NCBI GenBank assembly: GCA_934162325.1
Contig: CAKPIH010000001.1
Span: 10,323-74,322, forward strand
Direction: 5' to 3'
Source: an uncultured Bacilli bacterium
GTDB lineage: Bacteria; Bacillota_I; Bacilli_A; RF39; UBA660
DNA: 64,000 nt
Shown: positions 36,323 through 45,723 of the stretch, one piece after another
How positions within the stretch are numbered: position 1 is the stretch's first letter
How the letters are laid out: every line of letters starts with the position of its first letter
Notes under the pieces: model-generated
Told to the model about the DNA's origin: nothing
What the model saw: the letters and a program-made list of their open reading frames with translations, nothing else
Database searches by the model: none
Program-made: the position numbers and the translations under genes

Positions 36323-37018
36323 CTATTCTACTATTGACTTATCATTAATATGTATTTTATTCTTATCAACTAACTTTTTAGCAGATTCCTTAGTAACAAC
36401 TTTCTTATCAATTAATACCTTTAATATCTCTTCATTTAACTGTTCATTAGTCTTATTCTTTCTATTATCTATAATATTATAAACATCACCATAAATATCA
36501 ATAATCTCTTCTGATACGCCAGATAAAACTGGAGTATTATTAAGAATAAAATTATTCATTTTAGAATTCTTCAAAAATGAAGAATCAAATATTGGTAACG
36601 AAACAATTACAAGTATTAAAAATAAATATACATACATTTCAATAACTCCCACTACAATACCAAGTAATTTAGATGGAATACTAAGTATAACAGTAGCCTT
36701 AAGTATTTTTTCAACTAAACCAGTAAGCATAAGCACAACTTTCAATACAAATAATAAAGCAATAAATATAACTAAAAAAGCAATGACCTCATAAAGTAAA
36801 ATATTTAAAGCATCAATACCATTAATAAGCCCAAAAAAATTAAAGAAAGGTAAATTTTCGTACATAATTACTGATATATAATTTTTAAGATAAAAAGCCA
36901 AAATAATAACTACAAACATTCCAATAAAATCAGTAAGTTTCTTTATAACACCAGCTTTAAATCCAGCTACACCGCCCAATATTAAAAGAGCAATAATTAT
37001 AACATCTACTACATTCAT
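36323..37018 (-). CDS. CvpA-family membrane protein
   Basis: A 231-residue protein with four hydrophobic segments (about 5-23, 28-48, 70-100, 119-140) and the N-terminal IIIALLILGGVAGFKAGVIKKL signature of CvpA/YshB proteins. It has a C-terminal lysine/asparagine-rich cytoplasmic tail. CvpA proteins affect cell-envelope and biofilm properties; the molecular role is not known. Start after GGAGG. It is 10 bases upstream of the thioredoxin gene, so the two form a unit. Confidence 0.85.
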   Translation of the reverse strand: MNVVDVIIIALLILGGVAGFKAGVIKKLTDFIGMFVVIILAFYLKNYISVIMYENLPFFNFFGLINGIDALNILLYEVIAFLVIFIALLFVLKVVLMLTGLVEKILKATVILSIPSKLLGIVVGVIEMYVYLFLILVIVSLPIFDSSFLKNSKMNNFILNNTPVLSGVSEEIIDIYGDVYNIIDNRKNKTNEQLNEEILKVLIDKKVVTKESAKKLVDKNKIHINDKSIVE

Positions 37019-37051
37019 AGTTTATCCTCCTTCATAAATAATATGCCATCA

Positions 37052-37771
37052 TTAAGCATTATTATTATTTTGATTATTCTCTTCATTAACAACTGTAAAA
37101 ATCATACTATCATTATAATCAAAAGAATTTTCTTTATAATGAATATCAAATTGTTTCCAGTTAGTATCTACTTCATATGCAACATAACCTCTAGCCTTTT
37201 TACCAGGAGTCAAATCAGCACTCAAATATTGAACATTATCAACATTATTAATTAAAATCTTACTTGCAACCAAAGTATCATCTACATAGCCAGTAAAATT
37301 ATGAATAGAAACAAAATTATTTTCATCATCAATATTCTCAACATTAAAGAAAAATACTAAATATTCTTTCCCTTCAGCAGGAGTATCAGTAAAAGCCTCT
37401 CCCTCAATACGAGGATAAATAAGAGCATCAGTTAAAGTGATTTTAACATCATCGCCACTTAAAGTATCACCTATAGTTCCCTTCATAGTAGCACTCTCTT
37501 CGATATATTCCTTAATATCAATATCATTATCTTTTACATATTTAAAAGTAACAATAGTAAGAACAGCAACTATAATAATAGGAATAATAATAACACAACC
37601 AATAACAATTAAAACAATTGCCCATGTTGGTAGTCCTTTCTTTTTCTTGTCATTTCCATTTGAAGTATTTTTATTTGTACTTATATTTTCATTAACCATT
37701 TTCCCACACTTAACACACATCGCAGCATTTTCTGGAAGTTCATTTCCACAATTAGTGCAAAACTTTGCCAC
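37052..37771 (-). CDS. Zinc-ribbon, single-pass protein with DUF4352 domain
   Basis: A 239-residue protein. Residues 1-24 (KFCTNCGNEL...CVKCG) form a CxxC-x-CxxC zinc ribbon. A lysine-rich linker leads to one membrane helix (about 50-72), then an external DUF4352-like beta domain (YLVFFFNVEN near 130) and an Asn-rich tail. The best start is GTG at 37771 with the ribosome-binding site GAGGAG, not the GTG 3 codons upstream, which would lie too close. Such proteins may sense envelope stress; no function is known. Confidence 0.75.
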   Translation of the reverse strand: MAKFCTNCGNELPENAAMCVKCGKMVNENISTNKNTSNGNDKKKKGLPTWAIVLIVIGCVIIIPIIIVAVLTIVTFKYVKDNDIDIKEYIEESATMKGTIGDTLSGDDVKITLTDALIYPRIEGEAFTDTPAEGKEYLVFFFNVENIDDENNFVSIHNFTGYVDDTLVASKILINNVDNVQYLSADLTPGKKARGYVAYEVDTNWKQFDIHYKENSFDYNDSMIFTVVNEENNQNNNNA

Positions 37772-37830
37772 ATCAATCACTCTCCTCTATTTAATTATAT
37801 ATCAAACCCAAAGAAAAAGAAAGTATTTTC

Positions 37831-40380
37831 TTAAATATTTTCTTCTCTTATTTGTTCAATAATATTATGTTTTTTAATCTTACTAGTACTATACATCATT
37901 GTAAGAAGTACAATTACAAATACTGATACAATAGATATAATAATATATTTCCAAGGAATAATAATCGTACTTATACTCACCATATCAGCAAGAGCATAAT
38001 GAATAAGTACTGTAATACCTATACTAACAGGTATAGCAAATATAAGTGATTTCATACCAAAAAATAAACTTTCAAAGAATAAAATCTTATTAAATCCCCT
38101 ATTAGTAAGACCAATACTTCTAAGAACCGCAAATTCTCTTTTTCTAAGTGCCATACTAGTAGATATAGTATTAAATACTGAAGTAACACCTATTAAAGTA
38201 ACTAAACTAATAAAACCATACATAAGTATTTTAACAACTAAAATTAAATTATTAGCCTGTTTCATAGTTTCTTTAATATTAGTATAATTAACATTACTAT
38301 ATTTATCTAATTCCTTAGTTAACTTATCAATATTATTAGTATTATCACTTATAATATTAAATTGTGTATAAAGAGTATCATCATCAGATATATTATCGTA
38401 TAATTTCTTATTAACAATAAGTTTAAAATCATCCATATAAGAAAACTCTTCAATCAAATCAAAAGACTTATTAGTAACAAAAATATTATCTATATTCTTA
38501 TTACAATACTTAGTAGTATCCACATCTTCATCATCATCAAAGTTACATATATTAATATTAATATTACCATTATTAATTACTGGAATATCATAATTAACCC
38601 TCTTATTATTACCATAACTTACGCCTTTAAATTTATTAAGTAAAATAACACTATCTTTATCTAAACCAATTAACTTTTTATATTTATTATAAGAATTATC
38701 ATCTAGTACTAAAATAGAAATATATTGATATTTTAAATTATTTAAAGCCTTTATACCATCATCGCCATAAGCATTCTTATAAAAGTCAAGATATTCATCA
38801 CTATAAGTATAATTACCAATTATAGATAAATTACTAACACTATAAGAAACATATTCTTTAACATCACTACTTTTAACTATCTCATTAATTTTATCTAGTG
38901 CTTCCTTATCATTATTAGTATCATCACCAAAATAACTAATCTGATAATCATAAGGCACTTCACCCATCACACTACTAGCAGTATTTAAAGTATAATTCAT
39001 ATATGAAGAAAAAGAAATAAATAAAACAATACTAATAAATAAACTAACAATAGTAACTCTATATTTTTTCTTATTTCTCTTAATATTCTTAAGAGCAATC
39101 TCTCCTTCAATTCCAAATAACTTTAAAACAAGCTTACTTGTTCTAATTTTCTTTTTATTAATTTTAATATCATCATTCTGTCTAATAGCTTCAATTGGAG
39201 AAACCTTACTTGCTCTTCTAGAAGGGATAAAAGCTGATACCCCAATAACAATAATCATAAATATTACTGGAATAATAATAAATAAAGGATTAGTAACAAG
39301 ATGTAATTTATATTCTAACATATCACTAATTAAATTATTAATAATAAGTATAACACATCCAATACCAATATAAGCTCCAAGTATACCAAGTATAATACCT
39401 ATTACCCCTACAACTACTGCTTCAAAAAACACCGTATGAGATAGCTGTCTCTTCGTAGCGCCTATACTAGAAAGTAATCCAAATTCCTTCTTTCTTTCCA
39501 TTACTGAAATAGCAAAAGAATTATAAATAACAATAATACAACCTATACTAACTAAAGCAAGCATAATCATCATCATACTAACCATCGTAGTCATAACATT
39601 ACCATAAGTACTTTCACCATATAAAGCAAGTAAAGTACTATTATAATTAATATCACCATTATAGTTTAATTCTTTAGCTAGTTCTTCAGACTGTTTAATA
39701 ATATTTTTATTCTTATTAAACATAACATATAAGTTTACATTTCCCTTGTCACTATTTACATCAACTGTAAAGGCTGTATATCCAGAGGCAGAATAACTTT
39801 CAAAATTACTTCTATCAACTATACCAACAATTTTATAAGTATAGGTTCCTTCATTAGTAAGAAACTCACCATCAACAAGTTCACTATTAGCTAAAGTATC
39901 ATTTCCTTCAATATTTCTCTTACCATATTTAAAAGTAACAATATCTCCTACCTTATAATTAAGTCCTCCATTAGTTATAACATGATTAGATATAACAACC
40001 TCATTTTCATTCTTAGGGAAACTACCATCAACTAATTTAAGTTCATTAAAATATTCCTTATTAACACTAGTAATATACATATAAGGCTTATATTCATTAC
40101 TAGATTCAATTTTACTAAAACCAATAGGTTTTTCATAGAAGTAAGTAAAATCTTTATCTTTAATATTATTAAGTTTATCTAAATCTACATCACTATAATT
40201 AGCCTCATATTTACCATTATAACCTATAGTATCTCTAATCATTAAATCTTGAAATGAAGAGAATAATAATCCAATACCAACCATCAACGCAGTCGATAAA
40301 ATAATACCAATAATTGTAACAATTGTTCTTTTTTTATTAAGGCGTAAATTCTTAATCGTCAATCTATTTAAAATACTCAT
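37831..40380 (-). CDS. MacB/FtsX-type ABC permease
   Basis: An 849-residue two-module permease. Each half has a MacB/FtsX pattern: the first helix (about residues 16-38), a large external domain, then three helices (about 272-298, 320-345, 365-390), repeated in the second half (about 425-445, and around 742-830). The ATPase gene precedes it with a four-base overlap. MacB-like systems in Bacillota pump antimicrobial peptides or sense them; the substrate here is unknown. It is the last gene of the GntR/ABC operon and resembles YtrF. Confidence 0.85.
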   Translation of the reverse strand: MSILNRLTIKNLRLNKKRTIVTIIGIILSTALMVGIGLLFSSFQDLMIRDTIGYNGKYEANYSDVDLDKLNNIKDKDFTYFYEKPIGFSKIESSNEYKPYMYITSVNKEYFNELKLVDGSFPKNENEVVISNHVITNGGLNYKVGDIVTFKYGKRNIEGNDTLANSELVDGEFLTNEGTYTYKIVGIVDRSNFESYSASGYTAFTVDVNSDKGNVNLYVMFNKNKNIIKQSEELAKELNYNGDINYNSTLLALYGESTYGNVMTTMVSMMMIMLALVSIGCIIVIYNSFAISVMERKKEFGLLSSIGATKRQLSHTVFFEAVVVGVIGIILGILGAYIGIGCVILIINNLISDMLEYKLHLVTNPLFIIIPVIFMIIVIGVSAFIPSRRASKVSPIEAIRQNDDIKINKKKIRTSKLVLKLFGIEGEIALKNIKRNKKKYRVTIVSLFISIVLFISFSSYMNYTLNTASSVMGEVPYDYQISYFGDDTNNDKEALDKINEIVKSSDVKEYVSYSVSNLSIIGNYTYSDEYLDFYKNAYGDDGIKALNNLKYQYISILVLDDNSYNKYKKLIGLDKDSVILLNKFKGVSYGNNKRVNYDIPVINNGNININICNFDDDEDVDTTKYCNKNIDNIFVTNKSFDLIEEFSYMDDFKLIVNKKLYDNISDDDTLYTQFNIISDNTNNIDKLTKELDKYSNVNYTNIKETMKQANNLILVVKILMYGFISLVTLIGVTSVFNTISTSMALRKREFAVLRSIGLTNRGFNKILFFESLFFGMKSLIFAIPVSIGITVLIHYALADMVSISTIIIPWKYIIISIVSVFVIVLLTMMYSTSKIKKHNIIEQIREENI

Positions 40381-41057
40381 TTTATCTTCTCATCCTTAAC
40401 AATATGACCATCTTCTAATGTAATAATTCTATCAGCAGTCTTAGCCAAATTCATATCATGTGTAATCATAATAATAGTTTGACCATATTTCTCATTAGAA
40501 AGTCTAAGTAAATCCATAATCTCTCTACTAGCCTTAGAATCTAAATTTCCCGTAGGCTCATCCGCTAATATAATATCTGGTCTTGAAATAAGTGCTCTAC
40601 CTATTGATACTCTTTGTTGTTGTCCACCAGAAAGTTCATTAGGTAAATGATTAATTCTTCTTTCTAATCCTAATATATCTATTAATTCTTTCAAATAATT
40701 CTTATCAACACTTTTACCATCAAGTAATATTGGTAAAGTCATATTTTCTTCAACATTAAGAATAGGAATCAAATTATAAAATTGATAAATAAGTCCTACT
40801 TTCCTTCTTCTAAATACTGCTAAAGCATCATCTTTTTGTTTAAAAACATCAACGTCCCCAACAATAACCTTTCCACTAGTAGGTTTATCAACAGCACCCA
40901 AAATATGTAAAAGTGTTGATTTACCACTACCAGAAGAACCAACAATTGCAACAAATTCTCCTTCTTCTACTGAAAAAGATACATCATCAAGTGCCTTAAC
41001 TAAAGTACTACCTTTACCATAATTTTTACATAAATTTTTAACTTCTAATATTTTCAT
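40377..41057 (-). CDS. MacB-type ABC transporter ATPase
   Basis: A 226-residue ATPase of the LolD/MacB family. Walker A is GSSGSGKST near residue 40, Q-loop FYNLIPIL, ABC signature LSGGQQQRVSIGRAL near 145, Walker B IILADEPTGNLDS and the switch His in MITHD. It drives the adjacent 849-residue permease and overlaps it by four bases and the GntR gene by four. In this operon it corresponds to YtrE. Confidence 0.94.
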   Translation of the reverse strand: MKILEVKNLCKNYGKGSTLVKALDDVSFSVEEGEFVAIVGSSGSGKSTLLHILGAVDKPTSGKVIVGDVDVFKQKDDALAVFRRRKVGLIYQFYNLIPILNVEENMTLPILLDGKSVDKNYLKELIDILGLERRINHLPNELSGGQQQRVSIGRALISRPDIILADEPTGNLDSKASREIMDLLRLSNEKYGQTIIMITHDMNLAKTADRIITLEDGHIVKDEKIK

Positions 41058-41419
41058 TTCTTTATCCTTTCTATAACTTCTTCATAACTAATACCCATCT
41101 TAGTAAGTTCGTCAATCTTTCCTCTAATAATATCAATTTCTTTATTAATCTTCTCATTAGTAGCCTTCTTAGTATCTTCTGATATAAAAGTTCCTTTGGT
41201 GCTAATAGTGGTAATAACCCCTCTACCCTCTAATATATCATAACTCTTTTTAACCGTATTAGGATTAATTCCTAAATTACTAGCCATCTCTCTAATCGAA
41301 GGAATTTGTGTTTTCTCTTTAAGAATTCCTAAAGCCACATACTTCTCAATACCATTAACAATCTGTTCATATATTGGAGTTCTACTTTGATAATCCAAAT
41401 TAATCATAATCTGTCTCAT
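41054..41419 (-). CDS. GntR-family (YtrA-type) transcriptional regulator
   Basis: A 121-residue protein with an N-terminal GntR winged helix (about residues 12-75: TPIYEQIVNGIEKYVALGIL, IPSIREMASNLGINPNTV) and a short C-terminal coiled segment, the compact YtrA layout. YtrA-type repressors control adjacent ABC exporters and respond to cell-wall antibiotics. Here the gene is third of five, between two ABC modules. A 7-7-7 inverted repeat over the predicted start of transcription (44291-44311) fits its operator. The start could also be at 41407 (MINLDYQ). Confidence 0.88.
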   Translation of the reverse strand: MRQIMINLDYQSRTPIYEQIVNGIEKYVALGILKEKTQIPSIREMASNLGINPNTVKKSYDILEGRGVITTISTKGTFISEDTKKATNEKINKEIDIIRGKIDELTKMGISYEEVIERIKK

Positions 41420-41429
41420 CTCTCATCAC

Positions 41430-43385
41430 CTACTCCCCATCTATTACTACATCAGTATCGAGAGAAGCATATTTACTCTTTAATAAATTAAGTTCATCTA
41501 CTTTATTAGTAACAAAAACATTTTTTCCATTATGTGTATAAGTACTAATGTAACCATAATCTTTATTAATATCAAAATTATCATCTATATTATCTATAAT
41601 AAACTTACTAATTTCATTATAATATTCAAAATTATATATACAATAAGTATCATCTATATAATAATTATATATATCATTATCACTATTTATCTTACTAAAC
41701 ATCTTCTTAGTATTAGCATTATAATATCTTAAAAGGCCAACCTCTAAATTCTTATCTCCACTTACATCAAAGTCAATTTGTTTTACATTAAAACCATTAT
41801 AAACATAAAGAGTAACATTAAATAAATCATTATCGCTATTATTATTCATAAATATATTCTTATCATTTTTATATTTATTAACAATCATATCAGAAAGATT
41901 ACTATTATTTGTTCTATTATAACCATCTTTATATTTAATACCAAATATATCATTATTTTTATATTTATTAAAATCTTTACTAAATTCTTTATCATTAATA
42001 AGAATATTATTAATATGATTATAATTATCTTTAGTAGTATAAATATTAAAACGATATGTACTACCTTTTACTTTAGTCTTAATAGTATAGTTATAAGTAT
42101 AATTATCTAAAGATTCAGTATCTAAAAGTAAAGATATACTATTATTAATAACTTCTGTATTCTTAGTACTTCCAATAACATTACCATTATCATCTAAGAA
42201 AGAAATCTCTTTAACATCTTTAGCTTTAATACTATAACTATCAACATCCACTAATGTTCCCACTACTATAGTAACACCACCAACTATTGCTAAACAAATA
42301 GCCATTTTAAAGAAATTAGTAACTTTCTTTCTTGTAATCAAATCATATATAATTAAATAAGTAAATATAAGTACAAACAGTAAAACAATAGAAAAGATAT
42401 CATAACTAGATATACTACTATTTTTAAGTACAACATAAGCAAGACATACAATAGGAATAGTAGTTAAAGTTCTAACTAAAATATGTACTTTCTCACTTCT
42501 AAATGAAGTTCCAACAATTTCAAACCTCTTATTACTAAATAACACTGTACCCACTATTATATATATAATACTAAGTATAATCATCTTAATAATTGAAGTA
42601 TTTACTCTATTATCACTTTCAATTCCAAATAAATTATCTTTTATTAATTCATAAGGTAAAGTATAAGTAACATTATCATACTTTCTTATATTAGCAGCAT
42701 AAATATTATTCTTTTTATCTATTTCACATTTAACAGTATCACAATAATAATTTTTTGGCTTACAACTATCATTTACACATTCAACTTTAACATCACTATT
42801 ACCATAATAAGTAAAAGCATTAGAATTAATAAATGTACTAATAAATGGAATTAAAAACATAATAAGTAAAGTAACTACTATTGTTGTAATCTTATTTGAA
42901 GATACACTAGCGGCAATATTAGTACAAACAAATACAAATATATAGGATATAGAATACATAAGTAAAATATCAAATAACATCTTATAAGAAACAATAATAT
43001 TACTATATATTAAACTAACTAATAACATAACAATAAAATTAATAATTTGCATAATAAGTATAATAGCCATTCCACCTATAGTATTAGTTAAAAATATTTG
43101 TCTTTTATTAATGGGCATTGATAAAGTAAAATCAACTGCTCCCTTTTTATATATAAAACTAAATAAAGTAATAGAAAGAACTAACGGTATAATATACATT
43201 CCAAATAATATAATACCAGATACATCATAAATACTAGCAACAAAATTATCACCAGTACTACCATGCATAAGAAGAATAATACCATTAAGAATAGGAAGTA
43301 ATAACATACATAAAAGAATAATAGCTTTAGACTTCTTAATATTTTCTTTTAAATAATTAAAATTAAACAAACTTGTTAAATTCAT
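41430..43385 (-). CDS. ABC-2-type membrane permease
   Basis: A 651-residue protein. It has an N-terminal set of about six membrane helices (residues 20-245), a block of about four to five helices (265-390), and a C-terminal external domain of about 250 residues rich in Asn, Asp and Tyr. It overlaps the upstream ATPase by 23 bases, which pairs it functionally with that ATPase. It corresponds to YtrC/YtrD of Bacillus in position. Start after GGAGG. The large extracellular domain is unusual for ABC-2 permeases and might sense ligand. Confidence 0.78.
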   Translation of the reverse strand: MNLTSLFNFNYLKENIKKSKAIILLCMLLLPILNGIILLMHGSTGDNFVASIYDVSGIILFGMYIIPLVLSITLFSFIYKKGAVDFTLSMPINKRQIFLTNTIGGMAIILIMQIINFIVMLLVSLIYSNIIVSYKMLFDILLMYSISYIFVFVCTNIAASVSSNKITTIVVTLLIMFLIPFISTFINSNAFTYYGNSDVKVECVNDSCKPKNYYCDTVKCEIDKKNNIYAANIRKYDNVTYTLPYELIKDNLFGIESDNRVNTSIIKMIILSIIYIIVGTVLFSNKRFEIVGTSFRSEKVHILVRTLTTIPIVCLAYVVLKNSSISSYDIFSIVLLFVLIFTYLIIYDLITRKKVTNFFKMAICLAIVGGVTIVVGTLVDVDSYSIKAKDVKEISFLDDNGNVIGSTKNTEVINNSISLLLDTESLDNYTYNYTIKTKVKGSTYRFNIYTTKDNYNHINNILINDKEFSKDFNKYKNNDIFGIKYKDGYNRTNNSNLSDMIVNKYKNDKNIFMNNNSDNDLFNVTLYVYNGFNVKQIDFDVSGDKNLEVGLLRYYNANTKKMFSKINSDNDIYNYYIDDTYCIYNFEYYNEISKFIIDNIDDNFDINKDYGYISTYTHNGKNVFVTNKVDELNLLKSKYASLDTDVVIDGE

Positions 43386-44259
43386 ATCCTAATGCCTCCA
43401 TTTCATAAATAAATACTTCTTCCAAAGTAAGTGGAAGATAATCAAGTATTAAAGGTTTCATCTTCTCTAACTTATTTTTACTCTTACCATCATTATCTTT
43501 AATAATAATCGTAGCAACACTACCTTGCTTTTTAAAACTTAAAATATCAAAATCTTCAAAATCTTCTTTATCAAAATTCTTCTCAAAAGATATCTGGACT
43601 TTAAACATATTTGTCTTAATAGTATCTATATCGCTCTCAAATAAAATACCACCTTGATATAATAAACCAAGATTATCACAAATGTCTTCAAGTTCCCTAA
43701 GATTATGACTAGTCATAACAATAGTAGTTCTCTTCTTATTCATTTGTTTAATAAGAATTTTCTTCATAGTATTTCTAATAACTGGATCAAGTCCATCAAA
43801 AGTCTCATCAAAAAACATATAATCACAGTTAGTAGATATAGCACATATAAGTGCACATTGCCTTTTCATTCCTTTCGAAAATGTACTAATTTTCTTATCT
43901 AGTTTAAGGTTAAGTAAGCCTGCTAATTCCTTAAGATAATTCATATCAAAATCCTTATACATTGCTTCATACCATTTAGCAGTATCCATTAAAGTATAAC
44001 CCGGATAAAAGAATAAATCATCTTGTACAAAAACCATTTTTTGTTTCATAATTTCATTATCATATACTTCTTCACCATCAACAGATATAACACCACCATC
44101 AGCTTCATATATACCCATAATAGTTCTAAGAAGCGTACTCTTACCAGAACCATTAGCTCCTACTAAACCATAAATAGAATTATCTTTAATATTACAACTA
44201 AGATCTTTAAGTACATAATCTTTATCATATTTTTTAGATAATTTATCTATCTTTATCAT
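43363..44259 (-). CDS. ABC transporter ATPase (YtrB-like)
   Basis: A 298-residue ATPase: Walker A GANGSGKST near residue 36, the ABC signature FSKGMKRQCALI near 130, Walker B DYMFFDETFDGLDP and SHNLRELED switch. The start at 44259 follows AAAGGAG. It is the first gene of the operon, just downstream of a promoter and inverted repeat. It pairs with the next permease, as YtrB does in Bacillus. Confidence 0.93.
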   Translation of the reverse strand: MIKIDKLSKKYDKDYVLKDLSCNIKDNSIYGLVGANGSGKSTLLRTIMGIYEADGGVISVDGEEVYDNEIMKQKMVFVQDDLFFYPGYTLMDTAKWYEAMYKDFDMNYLKELAGLLNLKLDKKISTFSKGMKRQCALICAISTNCDYMFFDETFDGLDPVIRNTMKKILIKQMNKKRTTIVMTSHNLRELEDICDNLGLLYQGGILFESDIDTIKTNMFKVQISFEKNFDKEDFEDFDILSFKKQGSVATIIIKDNDGKSKNKLEKMKPLILDYLPLTLEEVFIYEMEALGYEFNKFV

Positions 44260-44290
44260 ATAAAATCTCCTTTCATAATCAATATATGAC

Positions 44291-44311
44291 TGTACTATCT
44301 GCACTAGTACA
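44291..44311. promoter_or_regulatory. Likely GntR operator over the transcription start
   Basis: Perfect inverted repeat TGTACTA-N7-TAGTACA (44291-44297 and 44305-44311). It lies just downstream of the -10 on the minus strand, overlapping the predicted start of transcription; repression by the operon's own GntR protein is the natural inference. Confidence 0.6.
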
Positions 44312-44316
44312 ATTAA

Positions 44317-44345
44317 ATCATACTACATAATTAAATCTTTGTCAA
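44317..44345 (-). promoter_or_regulatory. Sigma-A promoter of the GntR/ABC operon
   Basis: Perfect -35 TTGACA (44340-44345), 17-bp spacer, -10 TATGAT (44317-44322) on the minus strand. Confidence 0.75.
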
Positions 44346-44384
44346 GAAAAAAATACAATCTAAAATTATCGAATTAAAAAAACT

Positions 44385-44472
44385 TAATCTAGAGACTTAT
44401 AACAAGGCTCTAGATTATCTTTGAAGACCCAAGACTTCAAAGAAAAAGTGTGAAACACAAAGGTTCACACTT
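44385..44472 (-). repeat. Intergenic triple stem-loop, locus E
   Basis: Three hairpins in a row in reverse orientation. 10-bp stem (44385-44394 with 44408-44417), loop CCTTGTTATAAGT on the minus strand; 9-bp stem (44418-44426 with 44435-44443), loop TCTTGGGT; 9-bp stem (44446-44454 with 44464-44472), loop CCTTTGTGT. The first two abut and the third follows after two bases; they sit between the ABC operon promoter and the M16 peptidase gene. Confidence 0.75.
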
Positions 44473-44484
44473 AAACTAATAAAC

Positions 44485-45723
44485 TTATTTTCTCTTTCTA
44501 TAAAAAACACTATAATTAGAAAAATCAATATTACTAATAATCTTATCATACTCATTATAATTAAATTTATTTATAACATCAATATCATCATCATCTAAAT
44601 AACCAAAACGAATATAATTCTCTTGAATAGGAGCAACATAATCACTTATACTATCCTTTCTAACTGATATCCTAGTAATAGAATCCTTTAAAATAAGATC
44701 AAATACCTCTTTCTCTTCAGTGTCTCTATTTTTAATACAATTCAAAACCAAATTCTCAAACTCATCAACTCTATCAGTAAGAGTAATAATATCAATAATC
44801 AAATACCCATTAAAATAATATAAATAATAAGATACATCACCCATATAATTAGAATTATTATTAACATATTCATTAATCTTAGAAAATTCAGCAAAATTAA
44901 TATCTAGAAAAAATCCTACATACCAATCCAATTTATATCTATCAAAACTAGATAAATCACTAATATCAATCTTAAAAGATAAAATAACTTCATCATTATA
45001 ATCATCTTTATATATATACTTTCTTCTAATAACCTCCTTAACATCACTAACTTTAGGAAGTCTTTTATCATTTTTAAAAGAAATATCTTTATATATATCC
45101 CTAACCAAATTAAGAGTCTTATCATAATCAAAATTACCTGCTAAAACAAGAAACTGGTTACATGGAATATAAATACTATCATAAATATTTTTAAGTTCAT
45201 TAGCAGTAATACTATTAACACTACTACTGCTTCCTAAAGTTTTTCTATTAATAGTAAATAGATTATTTAACTTTCTATAAATAATATTATTCCTTACATT
45301 TTCTTTGTCGTCTCTAATCTCACTATAAACAGCCATTTTAGTTTTATCAAGTTTATCTTTAGAAAAAGACACATTATAAATTCCTTTCAAAAAAATCTCT
45401 AAACATTCATAAAAGTTAATAACAGTATTAAAAAAGTATGAAGTATTATCAGTATTAGTACCGCCATTACAATTAAGTATATTATATTTTTTTAAATTAT
45501 CAAACAAATCACCATCTATAGTATTTTCAAATACATAATGTTCTAAAAGATGAGCAGTACCTGGTTTAATTTTCTTAGTATTACCGTTACAATCAACATA
45601 TTCATAGTGATTACCACCCAAAAAAGTATATAATTCCACATGATTAGTACTCTTACTCTTATCAGTATATATAAGAATAGTAAGTCCATTATCCAAAGTA
45701 ATAAATTTAGCCTTATTCATCAT
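44485..45723 (-). CDS. M16-family zinc metallopeptidase (YmfH-like)
   Basis: A 412-residue peptidase of the insulinase family. The inverse zinc motif HLLEHYVFEN (HxxEH) lies near residue 62, with the downstream glutamate region near 140. It matches YmfH of Bacillus, the active partner of a YmfF/YmfH pair. The start among several near-by codons (GTG, ATG, ATG) is ambiguous; the first ATG, 9 bases after GGAG, was chosen. It overlaps the preceding gene by 11 bases. Confidence 0.85.
   Translation of the reverse strand: MMNKAKFITLDNGLTILIYTDKSKSTNHVELYTFLGGNHYEYVDCNGNTKKIKPGTAHLLEHYVFENTIDGDLFDNLKKYNILNCNGGTNTDNTSYFFNTVINFYECLEIFLKGIYNVSFSKDKLDKTKMAVYSEIRDDKENVRNNIIYRKLNNLFTINRKTLGSSSSVNSITANELKNIYDSIYIPCNQFLVLAGNFDYDKTLNLVRDIYKDISFKNDKRLPKVSDVKEVIRRKYIYKDDYNDEVILSFKIDISDLSSFDRYKLDWYVGFFLDINFAEFSKINEYVNNNSNYMGDVSYYLYYFNGYLIIDIITLTDRVDEFENLVLNCIKNRDTEEKEVFDLILKDSITRISVRKDSISDYVAPIQENYIRFGYLDDDDIDVINKFNYNEYDKIISNIDFSNYSVFYRKRK

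Noticed and set aside
37437..37862. 141-codon plus-strand frame opposite the zinc-ribbon gene
   Set aside because: Opposite strand of a well-supported gene; hydrophobic low-complexity product without a plausible start site.
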